Shown here one piece after another: positions 54,693-62,778 of a stretch of 64,000 nt of DNA (position 1 is the first letter of the stretch; the number at the start of each line of letters is the position of its first letter). The DNA comes from Thermoanaerobacterium xylanolyticum LX-11. GTDB lineage: Bacteria; Bacillota; Thermoanaerobacteria; Thermoanaerobacterales; Thermoanaerobacteraceae. The DNA lies in NCBI RefSeq assembly GCF_000189775.2, contig NC_015555.1:879001-943000 (forward strand), read 5' to 3'. The position numbers and the translations under genes were made by a program. The notes beneath the pieces were generated by a model. The model was not told where the DNA came from, did not search any database, and saw nothing but the letters and a program-made list of their open reading frames with translations.

Positions 54693-54724
54693 GCAGCCTA
54701 ACATTAGGTTAGGCTGCATTTTTA
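54693..54724 (+). terminator. Terminator after the exported helical protein
   Basis: A perfect 10-bp stem (54693-54702 with 54708-54717), a 5-nt loop and a T tract. It is preceded by ACCTCCCT, as is the terminator of the candidate sRNA at 50070. Confidence 0.85.
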
Positions 54725-54758
54725 AAATAGAGAATCATTGTAAAAAGAGGTAATCAAA

Positions 54759-54920
54759 ATGAGGTGTCCTAATTGTAAAAGTAAAAATGTCGGTAAAATT
54801 GGAGGTAATTTATTTTTCTGCAGAGAGTGTTTTTGTGAAATAAAAGTAAAGGGCGATAAATTCATAATAAAATTGTATGATCAAGAAGGACGCATTAAAA
54901 AAGTACAGTACGTAATATAA
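54759..54920 (+). CDS. Small zinc-ribbon protein
   Basis: 53 residues, below usual ORF cutoffs. CPNC (3-6) and CREC (21-24) form a zinc ribbon; a further Cys is at 26. The C-terminal half is a basic beta segment. ATG 54759 follows AAGAGG and a perfect terminator follows the stop. Similar small proteins of unknown function are common in clostridia. It is not a SCIFF precursor, which would carry six clustered Cys. Confidence 0.7.
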   Translation: MRCPNCKSKNVGKIGGNLFFCRECFCEIKVKGDKFIIKLYDQEGRIKKVQYVI

Positions 54921-54948
54921 AAAGGGTATGAACATGCATACCCTTTTT
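54921..54948 (+). terminator. Terminator of the zinc-ribbon gene
   Basis: A perfect 10-bp stem (54921-54930 with 54937-54946), a 6-nt loop and five T residues. Confidence 0.85.
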
Positions 54949-54951
54949 ATA

Positions 54952-54980
54952 TTGACATATGATTAAAAAAATAATATATT
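54952..54980 (+). promoter_or_regulatory. Promoter of the SCIFF-type maturase
   Basis: TTGACA (54952-54957), a 17-nt spacer and TATATT (54975-54980), right after the upstream terminator. Confidence 0.7.
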
Positions 54981-55029
54981 AAATGTAGATATAGACATAT
55001 GTTAATAAAAACAGGAAGAAGGTCTTAAA

Positions 55030-56391
55030 TTGGTACATACTTTTTCATTAAATGGATATAATTTTGCTGTTGATGAAAACAGTGGAGCTATACATATGCT
55101 TGATGATATAGGCTATGGTATCTTGAAAGGAAGAAGTAAACTTCCTTCATACGAAGAAATAGTTGATGATTTGAAAAGCAAGTATTCAATAGATGAAATC
55201 AAAGAAGCGTATAATGAATTAAAAGAATTAGAAAATGAAGGTTTGCTTTTTGCTCCATTAATAAATCTTGAAGAAGCTGCTTCACATTTTACTGCTAAGG
55301 ATAGTGTTAAAGCGTTGTGCTTACATGTTTCTCATGATTGTAACTTAAGATGTGAGTATTGCTTTGCTCAAAAAGGAGATTACAATACTGGCCGAAAATT
55401 AATGAGCAAAGAAGTTGCGTTTAAAGCGGTTGACTACTTGGTGAAAAATTCTTCAGGAAGGCGCAATATCGAGATCGACTTTTTCGGTGGAGAACCGCTT
55501 TTGAATTTTGATGTTGTAAAAGCAACTGTAGATTATGGTCGCTCTCTGGAAGATAAATTTAACAAGAAATTTTATTTTACAATTACTACTAATGGAACAT
55601 TGCTGGATGATGAAAAAATAAAATTTTTAAATAAAAATATGGATAATGTAGTAATAAGTATTGATGGGAGAAAAGAAATACATGACGAAATTCGACATTA
55701 TGCATCTGGAAATGGAAGCTATGATAAAATAGTTCCTTTAGCTAAAAAGCTTGTTGAAGAAAGAAATGGTAAAAGTTATTTTATACGTGGTACATTTACA
55801 AAAAAGAATAAAGATTTTTCAAAGGACGTATTTCATTTAGCTGATTTAGGATTTAAAGAAATATCTGTTGAACCTGTTGTTGGAACAGGGGATGAAATTT
55901 ATTTTGATGAAAGTGATTTGCCAGAAATATTAGATGAATATGAAAATCTTGCAAAATTATATATAAAAAGATTAAAAAGTGGAAAGTCGTTTCGCTTTTA
56001 TCATTTCAATCTAAATTTGTACAATGGGCCGTGTCTTTTAAAAAGAATTACTGCATGTGGAGCTGGATATGAATATTTAGCTGTATCGCCAGAAGGAAAT
56101 ATTTATCCATGCCATCAATTTGTGGGGCAAGAAGAATTTGTTATTGGTAATATAGATGATGGTATTACAAATATAGAATTAAAAGATAAATTTAAGAACA
56201 ACAATATTTTTGCTAAAGAAGAGTGCAAAAATTGTTGGGCTAAGTTGTTTTGCTCGGGTGGATGTCACGCTAACGCATACTTTACAAATAAAGATATTTC
56301 AAAACCAAATGAGATTGCTTGCATATTGCAAAAGAAAAGAATAGAGTGTGCTATAATGGTACAAGCTGCTCTTAATAATATACAATTATAA
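55030..56391 (+). CDS. Radical SAM/SPASM maturase, SCIFF type
   Basis: 453 residues. An N-terminal PqqD-like leader-binding domain (about 1-85) is followed by the radical SAM core with CNLRCEYC (about 104-111) and FFGGEPLLNF, and a SPASM region with CACGAGYEY-type spacing, YPCHQFVGQEEFVIGN and ECKNCWAKLFCSGGCHANA. This matches thioether-forming SCIFF maturases (ScfB/CteB). The start is TTG 55030 after GAAGAAGG. The SCIFF peptide gene normally lies directly upstream; none is found here. A deformylase remnant follows 12 bp downstream. Confidence 0.85.
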   Translation: MVHTFSLNGYNFAVDENSGAIHMLDDIGYGILKGRSKLPSYEEIVDDLKSKYSIDEIKEAYNELKELENEGLLFAPLINLEEAASHFTAKDSVKALCLHVSHDCNLRCEYCFAQKGDYNTGRKLMSKEVAFKAVDYLVKNSSGRRNIEIDFFGGEPLLNFDVVKATVDYGRSLEDKFNKKFYFTITTNGTLLDDEKIKFLNKNMDNVVISIDGRKEIHDEIRHYASGNGSYDKIVPLAKKLVEERNGKSYFIRGTFTKKNKDFSKDVFHLADLGFKEISVEPVVGTGDEIYFDESDLPEILDEYENLAKLYIKRLKSGKSFRFYHFNLNLYNGPCLLKRITACGAGYEYLAVSPEGNIYPCHQFVGQEEFVIGNIDDGITNIELKDKFKNNNIFAKEECKNCWAKLFCSGGCHANAYFTNKDISKPNEIACILQKKRIECAIMVQAALNNIQL

Positions 56392-56403
56392 TGGGGGTTT
56401 TTT

Positions 56404-56757
56404 ATGGCATTAAGATATATAAGGGAAATTGGAGATCCAATATTGTATAAAAAAGCAAAACAGGTTGAAAAAATAGATGAACACATATTAATGATTTTAG
56501 AGGACATGGCTGAAACAATGTACAATGCAGATGGAGTTGGCTTAGCTGCAAACCAAATTGGGATTTTAAGAAGGTTGGTTGTTGTAGATGTTGGGGAAGG
56601 TCTTATTGAGCTAATAAATCCAGAAATCATTTTAGAAGAAGGTGAACAAATAGGTGTAGAAGGATGTCTAAGTGTACCTAATGTAACAGGAGAAGTAATA
56701 AGACCTGCAAAAGTTAGAGTTAAGTTAAAAAATCATTTAATATGGCAAAAACAATGA
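56404..56757 (+). pseudogene. def: Peptide deformylase, 3'-truncated
   Basis: 117 codons of about 150. Motif 1 GVGLAANQIG (about 41-50) and motif 2 EGCLSVP are present, but motif 3 HExxH, which supplies two metal ligands and the catalytic Glu, is missing. After VRVKLKN the frame reads HLIWQKQ and stops; the DNA there continues as the 3' part of an Mrp-type ATPase gene. It cannot be an active deformylase. Confidence 0.88.
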
Positions 56758-56996
56758 ATATACCAATTTTAGGTATTGTGGAAAATATGAGCTATATTGT
56801 ATGTTCCAAATGCGGTGAGCGAATAAATGTTTTTGGTGAAAGCAAAACGGAAGAAATTGCAAAAGAAATGAACATACCGTTTTTAGGAAGAATACCTATT
56901 GATCAACATATTGCGGAGTTGTGCGATAGAGGAGAGATTGAAAAAGTTAGTGGAAGCTATTTGGAAATTGGCATAAAAGCGTTAGAATCACTTTAA
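56742..56996 (+). pseudogene. Mrp/NBP35-type ATPase, 5'-truncated
   Basis: 84 codons matching the C-terminal quarter of Mrp/ApbC Fe-S carrier ATPases: MAKTMNIPILGIVENMSY, CSKCGERINVFGES, IPFLGRIPID. The P-loop and N-terminal two-thirds are absent. It overlaps the deformylase remnant in another frame, and the junction near 56730-56740 looks like the scar of a deletion that removed the end of def and the start of mrp. The CxxC motif remains. Confidence 0.85.
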
Positions 56997-57023
56997 TGGA
57001 ATGCAAGTAAAGAGGGTATCAAA

Positions 57024-57893
57024 ATGAAGCTTTATTTAGAATGTATACCGTGTTTTCTGAAGCAGACATTATTTGCAACAAAAGATCAGGAAGAAGAAAA
57101 ACGCATTATCATATTAAAAAAGGTTATAAAGTTTTTATATGATAAAAACTGGGATACTTCACATGATGAGATAGTAAATCAAATTTATAATTTAATTAGG
57201 GAAGAAACCAGAATATTAGATCCGTACAAAGATATAAAAAAAGAAAGTAATAACATGGCGCTAAAATTATATCCTTCGTTAAAGAGTCAGTTAAATAAAA
57301 TTGACAATATGGAAAAGCGACTTTATACTGCTGCAAAACTTTCAATAGCAGGGAATATTATTGATTTTGGACCATCATCTGAATTCGATTTAGATAAAAC
57401 TATAAATGATGTGTTAAATAAAAAATTAGCAATTGATGATTTTGATATACTACTTAACAAAATATTAATATATGACAATCTTCTTTTTTTTGCTGACAAT
57501 TCTGGTGAAATAGTTTTTGACAAAATATTTATTGAAGAGATGATAAATATAAGGAACAAACCTTTTAAAGAAATTGCATTTGTAATAAAAGGTGGACCAA
57601 TAATTAATGATGCAATGATAGATGATGTATATGAAGTAGGGATAGATAAATTTCCAAATATAACTTTTTATAAAATTGGAAATGGCATGAAAGATACAGG
57701 ACCGAATAGAAAAGATAAAGAAGTAAAAGGTTGGATTAAAAATTATGACATTGTAATTTCAAAAGGTCAAGCTAATTATGAAGGATTAAGTGAAAATAAA
57801 AATATATTTTTTATGCTAATATCAAAGTGCCCTGTTATATCAAAAGATCTCAACGTAGAAGTAATGGATGCAGTGATAAAATATAACATCTAA
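57024..57893 (+). CDS. DUF89/ARMT1-like protein
   Basis: 289 residues. Opens with LECIPCFLKQ, a CxxC typical of the prokaryotic DUF89 branch, and carries FADNSGEIVFDKIFIEEM (the family's D-N-x-G-E motif), VIKGGPIINDAM and ISKGQANYEGLSE. Characterised DUF89 enzymes are metal-dependent phosphatases that hydrolyse unwanted sugar phosphates. The real substrate here is unknown. The flavoprotein gene follows after 33 bp. Confidence 0.85.
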   Translation: MKLYLECIPCFLKQTLFATKDQEEEKRIIILKKVIKFLYDKNWDTSHDEIVNQIYNLIREETRILDPYKDIKKESNNMALKLYPSLKSQLNKIDNMEKRLYTAAKLSIAGNIIDFGPSSEFDLDKTINDVLNKKLAIDDFDILLNKILIYDNLLFFADNSGEIVFDKIFIEEMINIRNKPFKEIAFVIKGGPIINDAMIDDVYEVGIDKFPNITFYKIGNGMKDTGPNRKDKEVKGWIKNYDIVISKGQANYEGLSENKNIFFMLISKCPVISKDLNVEVMDAVIKYNI

Positions 57894-57926
57894 ACTAAAG
57901 TATAGTTGTTTGAAAGGAGATTGCCA

Positions 57927-58454
57927 ATGAACATTTTATATATTTCAGGAAGTCCGAGAAAGGATGGAAATACAGAATATCTTTTAAACATTTCGTTAGA
58001 AATAACAGGAGGAGAACTTATTAGGCTTTCAGATTATAATATAAAATATTGTAATTCATGTTGGGTTTGCCAAAAGACGGGCATATGTCCAGTTAAAGAT
58101 GACATGAATGAAAAATTGATTCCAAAAATGTTAGAAAGTGATGGGATAGTTTTAGGTACTCCAGTTTACTTCAATAATGTATCGGCCCAGCTTAAGACAT
58201 TTATAGATCGTACATGGTGTATAAAGGGTGACCTAAGAAATAAAATAGGCGGGACTATTGTTGTTGGACGCAAATATGGAGCAGAAAGTGCAATAACAGC
58301 AATTAATGCTTTCTTTTTGAAACATGAAATGATTGTAGCAAATAGAGGAGTTTCAGGAATTGGCTATGAAAAAGGCGATATAGAATTGGATGTAGAAGCA
58401 GTGGGAGCAGCAGAAAGATTAGGATACAGGATTTTGGAATTATTGAATGGCTAA
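57927..58454 (+). CDS. NADPH-dependent FMN reductase-like flavoprotein
   Basis: 175 residues. The flavodoxin-like fold has the phosphate loop SGSPRKDGNTEYLL, a Cys cluster CNSCWVCQKTGICPVKDDM typical of iron-sulfur flavoproteins and relatives, and GIVLGTPVYFNNVSAQLKTFIDRT. ATG 57927 lies seven bases after AAAGGAGA. The stop codon TAA (58452-58454) lies within the left inverted repeat of a MITE that starts at 58451, so the original C-terminus may have been slightly different. Confidence 0.85.
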   Translation: MNILYISGSPRKDGNTEYLLNISLEITGGELIRLSDYNIKYCNSCWVCQKTGICPVKDDMNEKLIPKMLESDGIVLGTPVYFNNVSAQLKTFIDRTWCIKGDLRNKIGGTIVVGRKYGAESAITAINAFFLKHEMIVANRGVSGIGYEKGDIELDVEAVGAAERLGYRILELLNG

Positions 58455-58682
58455 AATTTTGTGCATAAATAATTATTCTGTTCCCTTAGAGCTTAATACC
58501 TTGCCAGAAAAAATATAGAAATTCATACAATTATGCACACTAACTATTTATAGCATGAGCCTCCAATTGGTTTATTTTTGGTATAATTTAATTATACCAA
58601 AGTGAAGGTCTCATGCTTTTTATAGCTAAATAATATTGAATTATCAAGGTACAGAGCTACTTTTACAAGTGCGAAGTTTGAG
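58451..58682. mobile_element. 232-bp MITE derived from the IS at 60048
   Basis: Its left about 93 bp match the left end of the full IS (60048 onward) and its right about 135 bp match the right end, including the arms of the RBS-masking hairpin. The whole transposase (about 1.36 kb) is missing. The right inverted repeat (58669-58682) is identical to that of the IS; the left one (58451-58464) has diverged at four to five positions. No target duplication is recognisable (TTGAATGG left, TATATAAC right), so the insertion is old or rearranged. Confidence 0.85.
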
Positions 58683-58690
58683 TATATAAC
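58662..58690 (+). promoter_or_regulatory. Possible hybrid MITE/flank promoter of chrA
   Basis: TTTACA (58662-58667) inside the MITE end, a 17-nt spacer and TATAAC (58685-58690) just outside it. The chrA start is 65 bp downstream. The full IS has TTTATA at the equivalent place. Confidence 0.5.
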
Positions 58691-58755
58691 TATTAACCAA
58701 TAAAGATGGATAATACCATACCAAAAACGAGAATAAAAGAAAGGGAATGATAAAT

Positions 58756-59946
58756 ATGAATAATGAAAATCTCATAAAAAATAGTAAAAGCATAACATTA
58801 TGGCAAATATTCATATCTTTTTTTAAAATGGGTTTTACAGCTTTTGGACCAGCTATGATGGTGGAAGCGAAAAAGAACATTGTAAAAAAATCTAATTGGC
58901 TTAGTGAAAGAGAATTTCTTGAAGGTCTTGCATTAGCACAATTGATACCAGGAGCTACATTTGTTTCACTCACTATATATATTGGATATAAATTAAAAGG
59001 ATTACTAGGTGCAATAGCAAGTTTTATCGGCTTTATATTGCCTCCGTTTTTTATTATGGTAATATTATCTTGGGTCTATTTTAAATATCAAACCTTAACA
59101 TTTGTAAGTATTATATTTAAAGGCCTTGGTGCTATAGTTGTTGCGCTAATATTAAATGCTGTATTTGATTTAGCTAAAACTGCTACAAACAATATTCGAA
59201 CAATTACTATAGCTTTAATATCCTTTATAATTTCTATATTTTATAATAATATATTTTTAATTTTATTTATTTCTGCATTATTAGGAATAATATTGTTAAG
59301 AAATAATAGTGATCTTGAAAAAGCGAATAATTTTGTGAAGTCAAAAACTGAAGTAAATTGGGTTGATTTTATAATTATTTCTGGATTAATTTTATTATTT
59401 TTTCTGTCAACTGTTTTTTCTAAAGAATTATCAAGTATGTTTGAAGTTTTTTTTAAGATTGGTGCTTTAGTATTTGGAAATGGCTTTACAATGCTACCTT
59501 TGATTCAACAAGAAGTTGTTAATATACATCATTGGTTAAATATTGATCAATTTATGGTTGGTGTTGCTTTAGGACAAATGACTCCTGGCCCAATAGTTAT
59601 TACAGCAACTTTCATTGGATATAAAGTGATGGGTTTATTAGGTGCGTTAGTTGCTACTTTAGCTATTTTTGCTCCATCTTTTCTATTAGTAGTAGTAACT
59701 TTTGGTATATATACGAAAATTAAAACAAATAAATATGTTAATTCAGCATTAGAAGGCTTATTATCATCATTTGTAGGTCTTATGACATTAGTAGTAATAA
59801 ATTCCGGCAGACATTCTCTTATAGATTTTTATACCGTTGCATTGTTTATATTGTCTTTTCTTGCTCTACGTTTTACAAAATTGGATGCTAAATGGGTTAT
59901 TTTATGTGGTACCGGATTATACCTTATATTGTATTATGTGTTTTAG
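58756..59946 (+). CDS. chrA: Chromate transporter ChrA, two-domain type
   Basis: 396 residues with two homologous halves of about 190, each with the CHR pattern: FKMGFTAFGPAMMVEAKKNIV...LAQLIPGATFVSLTIYIGYKLKGLLGA, and FKIGALVFGNGFTMLPLIQQEVV...GQMTPGPIVITATFIGYKVMGLLGA. About ten membrane helices. It exports chromate or related oxyanions with protons. ATG 58756 spaces better than 58747 to AAGGGA. It lies between the MITE and the parent IS. Confidence 0.9.
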   Translation: MNNENLIKNSKSITLWQIFISFFKMGFTAFGPAMMVEAKKNIVKKSNWLSEREFLEGLALAQLIPGATFVSLTIYIGYKLKGLLGAIASFIGFILPPFFIMVILSWVYFKYQTLTFVSIIFKGLGAIVVALILNAVFDLAKTATNNIRTITIALISFIISIFYNNIFLILFISALLGIILLRNNSDLEKANNFVKSKTEVNWVDFIIISGLILLFFLSTVFSKELSSMFEVFFKIGALVFGNGFTMLPLIQQEVVNIHHWLNIDQFMVGVALGQMTPGPIVITATFIGYKVMGLLGALVATLAIFAPSFLLVVVTFGIYTKIKTNKYVNSALEGLLSSFVGLMTLVVINSGRHSLIDFYTVALFILSFLALRFTKLDAKWVILCGTGLYLILYYVF

Positions 59947-59990
59947 ATAATTAGTTTTAAATATGGCTTCTTATTGTTCTCAGCTTGTTT

Positions 59991-60030
59991 TACCTAATAT
60001 TTACTTGCACCAGCAAGCAAATATTAGGTA
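59991..60030. terminator. 18-bp hairpin after chrA
   Basis: Arms 59991-60008 and 60013-60030 pair with one G·T and a 4-nt loop. A moderately T-rich stretch follows. It ends 9 bp before the IS target duplication. Confidence 0.6.
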
Positions 60031-60129
60031 AGTTTATTATTAGCAATCTAAAACTTCGCACATAAATAATTACTCTGTTCCTTGAAAACTTAATGCTTTG
60101 CCAGAAAAAAGTAATAGTAATTTACACAA

Positions 60130-61503
60130 TTATGCACACTTCGGAAGTCTTTCCTTAAGTTCTTTGGGAATCGCAGCCATAAAAGCATCAAGTAATTGGT
60201 CCAGCTGTTCTGAAGATAACGATAGTTTATCTGTTATTGTATCTATGAATACTTGCATAAGTAGATGAAAAGCCTGAATCAGCGTAATATCGGACATTTC
60301 ATCCTGTATGTAGTAAAATATCTCTCCCATTGTTCGTAAATCTGATGATCGACGGTTCTCTAGTGCAAGCATCATGTATCTGGTAAATACGATTGCTGTA
60401 TGTGCTGTCATCGCATCGTAAGATAATGAATTGCATTCCTTGCTGAGCTTCAAGTATGATTTACACACTTTGAAAAAGACTTCTATATCCCAGCGCTTCC
60501 CGTATATACGAATGATTTCGTCCTCGTTAAGGTTCATATCCGTGGTAATAAGTGCCAGATAGTCTTTTCGATTATTCCTGTTTCTGACAAATACAATTCG
60601 AGCAGGAATAGATTTTCCGTCTTTTTCAATGGAAACTTCCACGGATAACAGGTATCTAGACCTGCCTCTTCTTTTTCTGTTCTGCTTGTATATTTCTGTT
60701 AACGGCTGCATTATTCCATTATATAGGTAATGCATCTTTGATGTTTTCTTTGCCATTGCAATAACATCATAGCCTATTTCTTTAATAGCAATCAAAGAAG
60801 AGGGAGAACAGAACCAAGTGTCAAACAATACATAAGATGCTGGAATCATTGCTTTTTTAGCGGTCTTTATTAATTCCAGAGCTACGGCTGTTGCTTTAGT
60901 TTGGGATAGATTCCTTCTTAAATACCCGGCGGAACGCTTGTCCACAGGTATAGCTTCATTGATACGATTCTTTTGATTCTCAGTAGATAAAAGACATCCA
61001 TTGACTGGGATAAAAGTATTTCCATCTGACCATCCGAGTGTAAGTAGGCGAAAGCCATATTTGTATGTTTTCTTAGCATGGTCATATACTTTTGCTAGTA
61101 GTTCTACTTTTTTAGAGCTAGAGCGTTCGAATAAAGAGTCATCAACAATAAGAACATTTACGCGTTTGTCACTTGTTAACCCAGTAATTGTCTCATTTAT
61201 AATCTGTGCACTAAGCCAAGTGGTAAACCGAATCCAATTAATATGAATAGAGTTTAAGAATCTGTAAACCGTGTCTTTCTTAAAACCAACCTGATTTGTA
61301 CCCATTAGCATATTCATATACATAGATCTATTGGTAAAGATCATACAGAATAAGTACTCGAAAATAGAAATAACGGGAATACCCTTGCTTTTGTAAGCAT
61401 TCGATAACCTTAAAGCAGCCGAAATTCTATATTTTTTGAAGAAACTTTTAATCGAAGTAGAAACCTTATTATCAATTTGGTAATTTTGTGTTATACTATT
61501 CAT
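60130..61503 (-). CDS. IS4-family transposase
   Basis: 457 residues. DDE-type domain with LIVDDSLFERSSSKKVELL (first Asp), VLFDTWFCSP (second Asp) and RIYGKRWDIEVFFKVCKSYLKL, the IS4 Y-R-E-K signature. ATG 61503 follows TTGGAGG; the longer frame from 61542 lies within the promoter region. The ribosome site lies in a hairpin arm (61504-61517 with 61555-61569), and an extended -10 (TGG-TATAAT, 61550-61542) starts transcripts inside the loop. Confidence 0.92.
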   Translation of the reverse strand: MNSITQNYQIDNKVSTSIKSFFKKYRISAALRLSNAYKSKGIPVISIFEYLFCMIFTNRSMYMNMLMGTNQVGFKKDTVYRFLNSIHINWIRFTTWLSAQIINETITGLTSDKRVNVLIVDDSLFERSSSKKVELLAKVYDHAKKTYKYGFRLLTLGWSDGNTFIPVNGCLLSTENQKNRINEAIPVDKRSAGYLRRNLSQTKATAVALELIKTAKKAMIPASYVLFDTWFCSPSSLIAIKEIGYDVIAMAKKTSKMHYLYNGIMQPLTEIYKQNRKRRGRSRYLLSVEVSIEKDGKSIPARIVFVRNRNNRKDYLALITTDMNLNEDEIIRIYGKRWDIEVFFKVCKSYLKLSKECNSLSYDAMTAHTAIVFTRYMMLALENRRSSDLRTMGEIFYYIQDEMSDITLIQAFHLLMQVFIDTITDKLSLSSEQLDQLLDAFMAAIPKELKERLPKCA

Positions 61504-61569
61504 AGCATGAGCCTCCAATTGGTTTATTTTTTGATAATTCAATTATACCAAAAATGGAGGTCTCATGCT
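61504..61569 (-). promoter_or_regulatory. RBS-masking hairpin and internal promoter of the IS4-family element
   Basis: Arms 61504-61517 and 61555-61569 pair over 14 bp with a single bulged base; the downstream arm holds the GGAGG ribosome site of the transposase. On the minus strand, TGG-TATAAT (61550-61542) lies in the loop, so its own RNA lacks the upstream arm while read-through RNA would be masked. Confidence 0.6.
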
Positions 61570-61693
61570 ATTTTATAGCCAAATAATATTGAATTATCAA
61601 GGTACAGAGCTACTTTTATAAGTGCGAAGTTTGAGTTAGCAATTTTAAAAATGAATTTATTGTAATTGAATCATTTTATAAATATAATCATTT

Positions 61694-62587
61694 TTAGCAG
61701 AAAAAGTTTTTACCGCTGGTTTTTATAAAGTCGATGAAATCAGATTTGGATTTTTTGTAAATCTTTTTATTGTATATGATTGAATAAATATATTTAAATT
61801 CTATGTCTTCAACCTGGACTATAGATAAGATCTTAGTATATAATTCTTTTTTTATTGCTATGTATGGCAAAATAGATAGACCGTATCCTGCTGCTACAGC
61901 TGATTTTAACGATTCAATAGACGGAGTTTCCAATTCAAATTTTAGTTTTTTAATTTCTATTCCATTGTCTATAAGTGTTTTTTCAATTATTTTTCTTAGA
62001 GTACACTTCTTGTCCAGCATAAAAAAATTATAACGAAATAACTTGTTTTTTGACAAACTTTTTTCTTTCCAATTACCATTGGCAACAAAGTACATTTTAA
62101 ATTCTCCCAGTGGAATGCATGAAATATCATCATCTGTGTAACAACCTTCTATAAAGCCAATATCTATACCTTTTTCTTTAATGTTATAGATTACTTCTGC
62201 TGTTAAATTGTAATCTACATTAACTATAACATTTTCATGTCTTCGATTAAATTCGTGAATTAAGCAAGGTAAAGCATATTGACCAACATTCAGGCAGGAA
62301 GAAATTGTGAGTCTATTTGTACAGTCATTTTCGAAGCATTCCAAATCTTTAATCATATTATCGTATAAATTTAATATTCTTTCTGCATATTGATATACTA
62401 ATTCTCCAGGTGGGGTAGTTATGACTCCTTTGTTGCTACGCATTAAAAGAATAACCTTTAAGTCTTTCTCTAATGCTTTTATTTGTTGACTTATAGCCGG
62501 CTGGGAGAGATATAATTCTTTTGCTGCTAATGAAATGTTCTTATGATATACGGTTTTATAAAATGCTCTCAAATTTTCAATATTCAC
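61694..62587 (-). CDS. LysR-family transcriptional regulator
   Basis: 297 residues. Winged helix-turn-helix at the N-terminus (MNIENLRAFYKTVYHKNISLAAKELYLSQPAISQQIKALEKDL) and a substrate-binding domain (about 90-295). GTG 62587 follows AAGGTGG. It is divergent from a TusA-like/YeeE pair, with 191 bp between, the usual layout for a LysR regulator of its neighbour. The effector may be a sulfur compound, by context only. Its 3' side is bordered by the IS insertion 50 bp away. Confidence 0.88.
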   Translation of the reverse strand: MNIENLRAFYKTVYHKNISLAAKELYLSQPAISQQIKALEKDLKVILLMRSNKGVITTPPGELVYQYAERILNLYDNMIKDLECFENDCTNRLTISSCLNVGQYALPCLIHEFNRRHENVIVNVDYNLTAEVIYNIKEKGIDIGFIEGCYTDDDISCIPLGEFKMYFVANGNWKEKSLSKNKLFRYNFFMLDKKCTLRKIIEKTLIDNGIEIKKLKFELETPSIESLKSAVAAGYGLSILPYIAIKKELYTKILSIVQVEDIEFKYIYSIIYNKKIYKKSKSDFIDFIKTSGKNFFC

Positions 62588-62778
62588 AGTAATCCCACCT
62601 TTTTTAACAAAAAGTTATCACAGTACAACGTTTTATTTTGCTAAGTTTTATTATACTATAAAGTTTGTTATAAATAAAATTAATATTATATAAGAATTTT
62701 AAATAACATAAAGAATAAAAATATAGTGTATAATAAAATTGAAATGTTAAAATAATAACATGATGAGGAGGTATTAAA

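Larger units (their letters stand above)
60048..61635 (-). mobile_element. Complete IS4-family insertion sequence, 1,588 bp
   Basis: The ends are 14-bp inverted repeats (60048-60061 and 61622-61635) that match at 13 of 14 positions. They are flanked by an 8-bp direct repeat TTAGCAAT (60040-60047 and 61636-61643). The single transposase gene is intact. This is the full-length parent of the MITE at 58451. The element differs in ends and transposase from the IS at 2625. Confidence 0.92.

Noticed and set aside
54759-54920. Small Cys-containing ORF as the missing SCIFF peptide
   Set aside because: It has two CxxC pairs of a zinc ribbon plus one Cys, not six clustered Cys in the C-terminal part, and it is cut off from the maturase by a terminator.
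58443-58690. Target duplication around the MITE
   Set aside because: The 8-bp flanks (TTGAATGG and TATATAAC) do not match.
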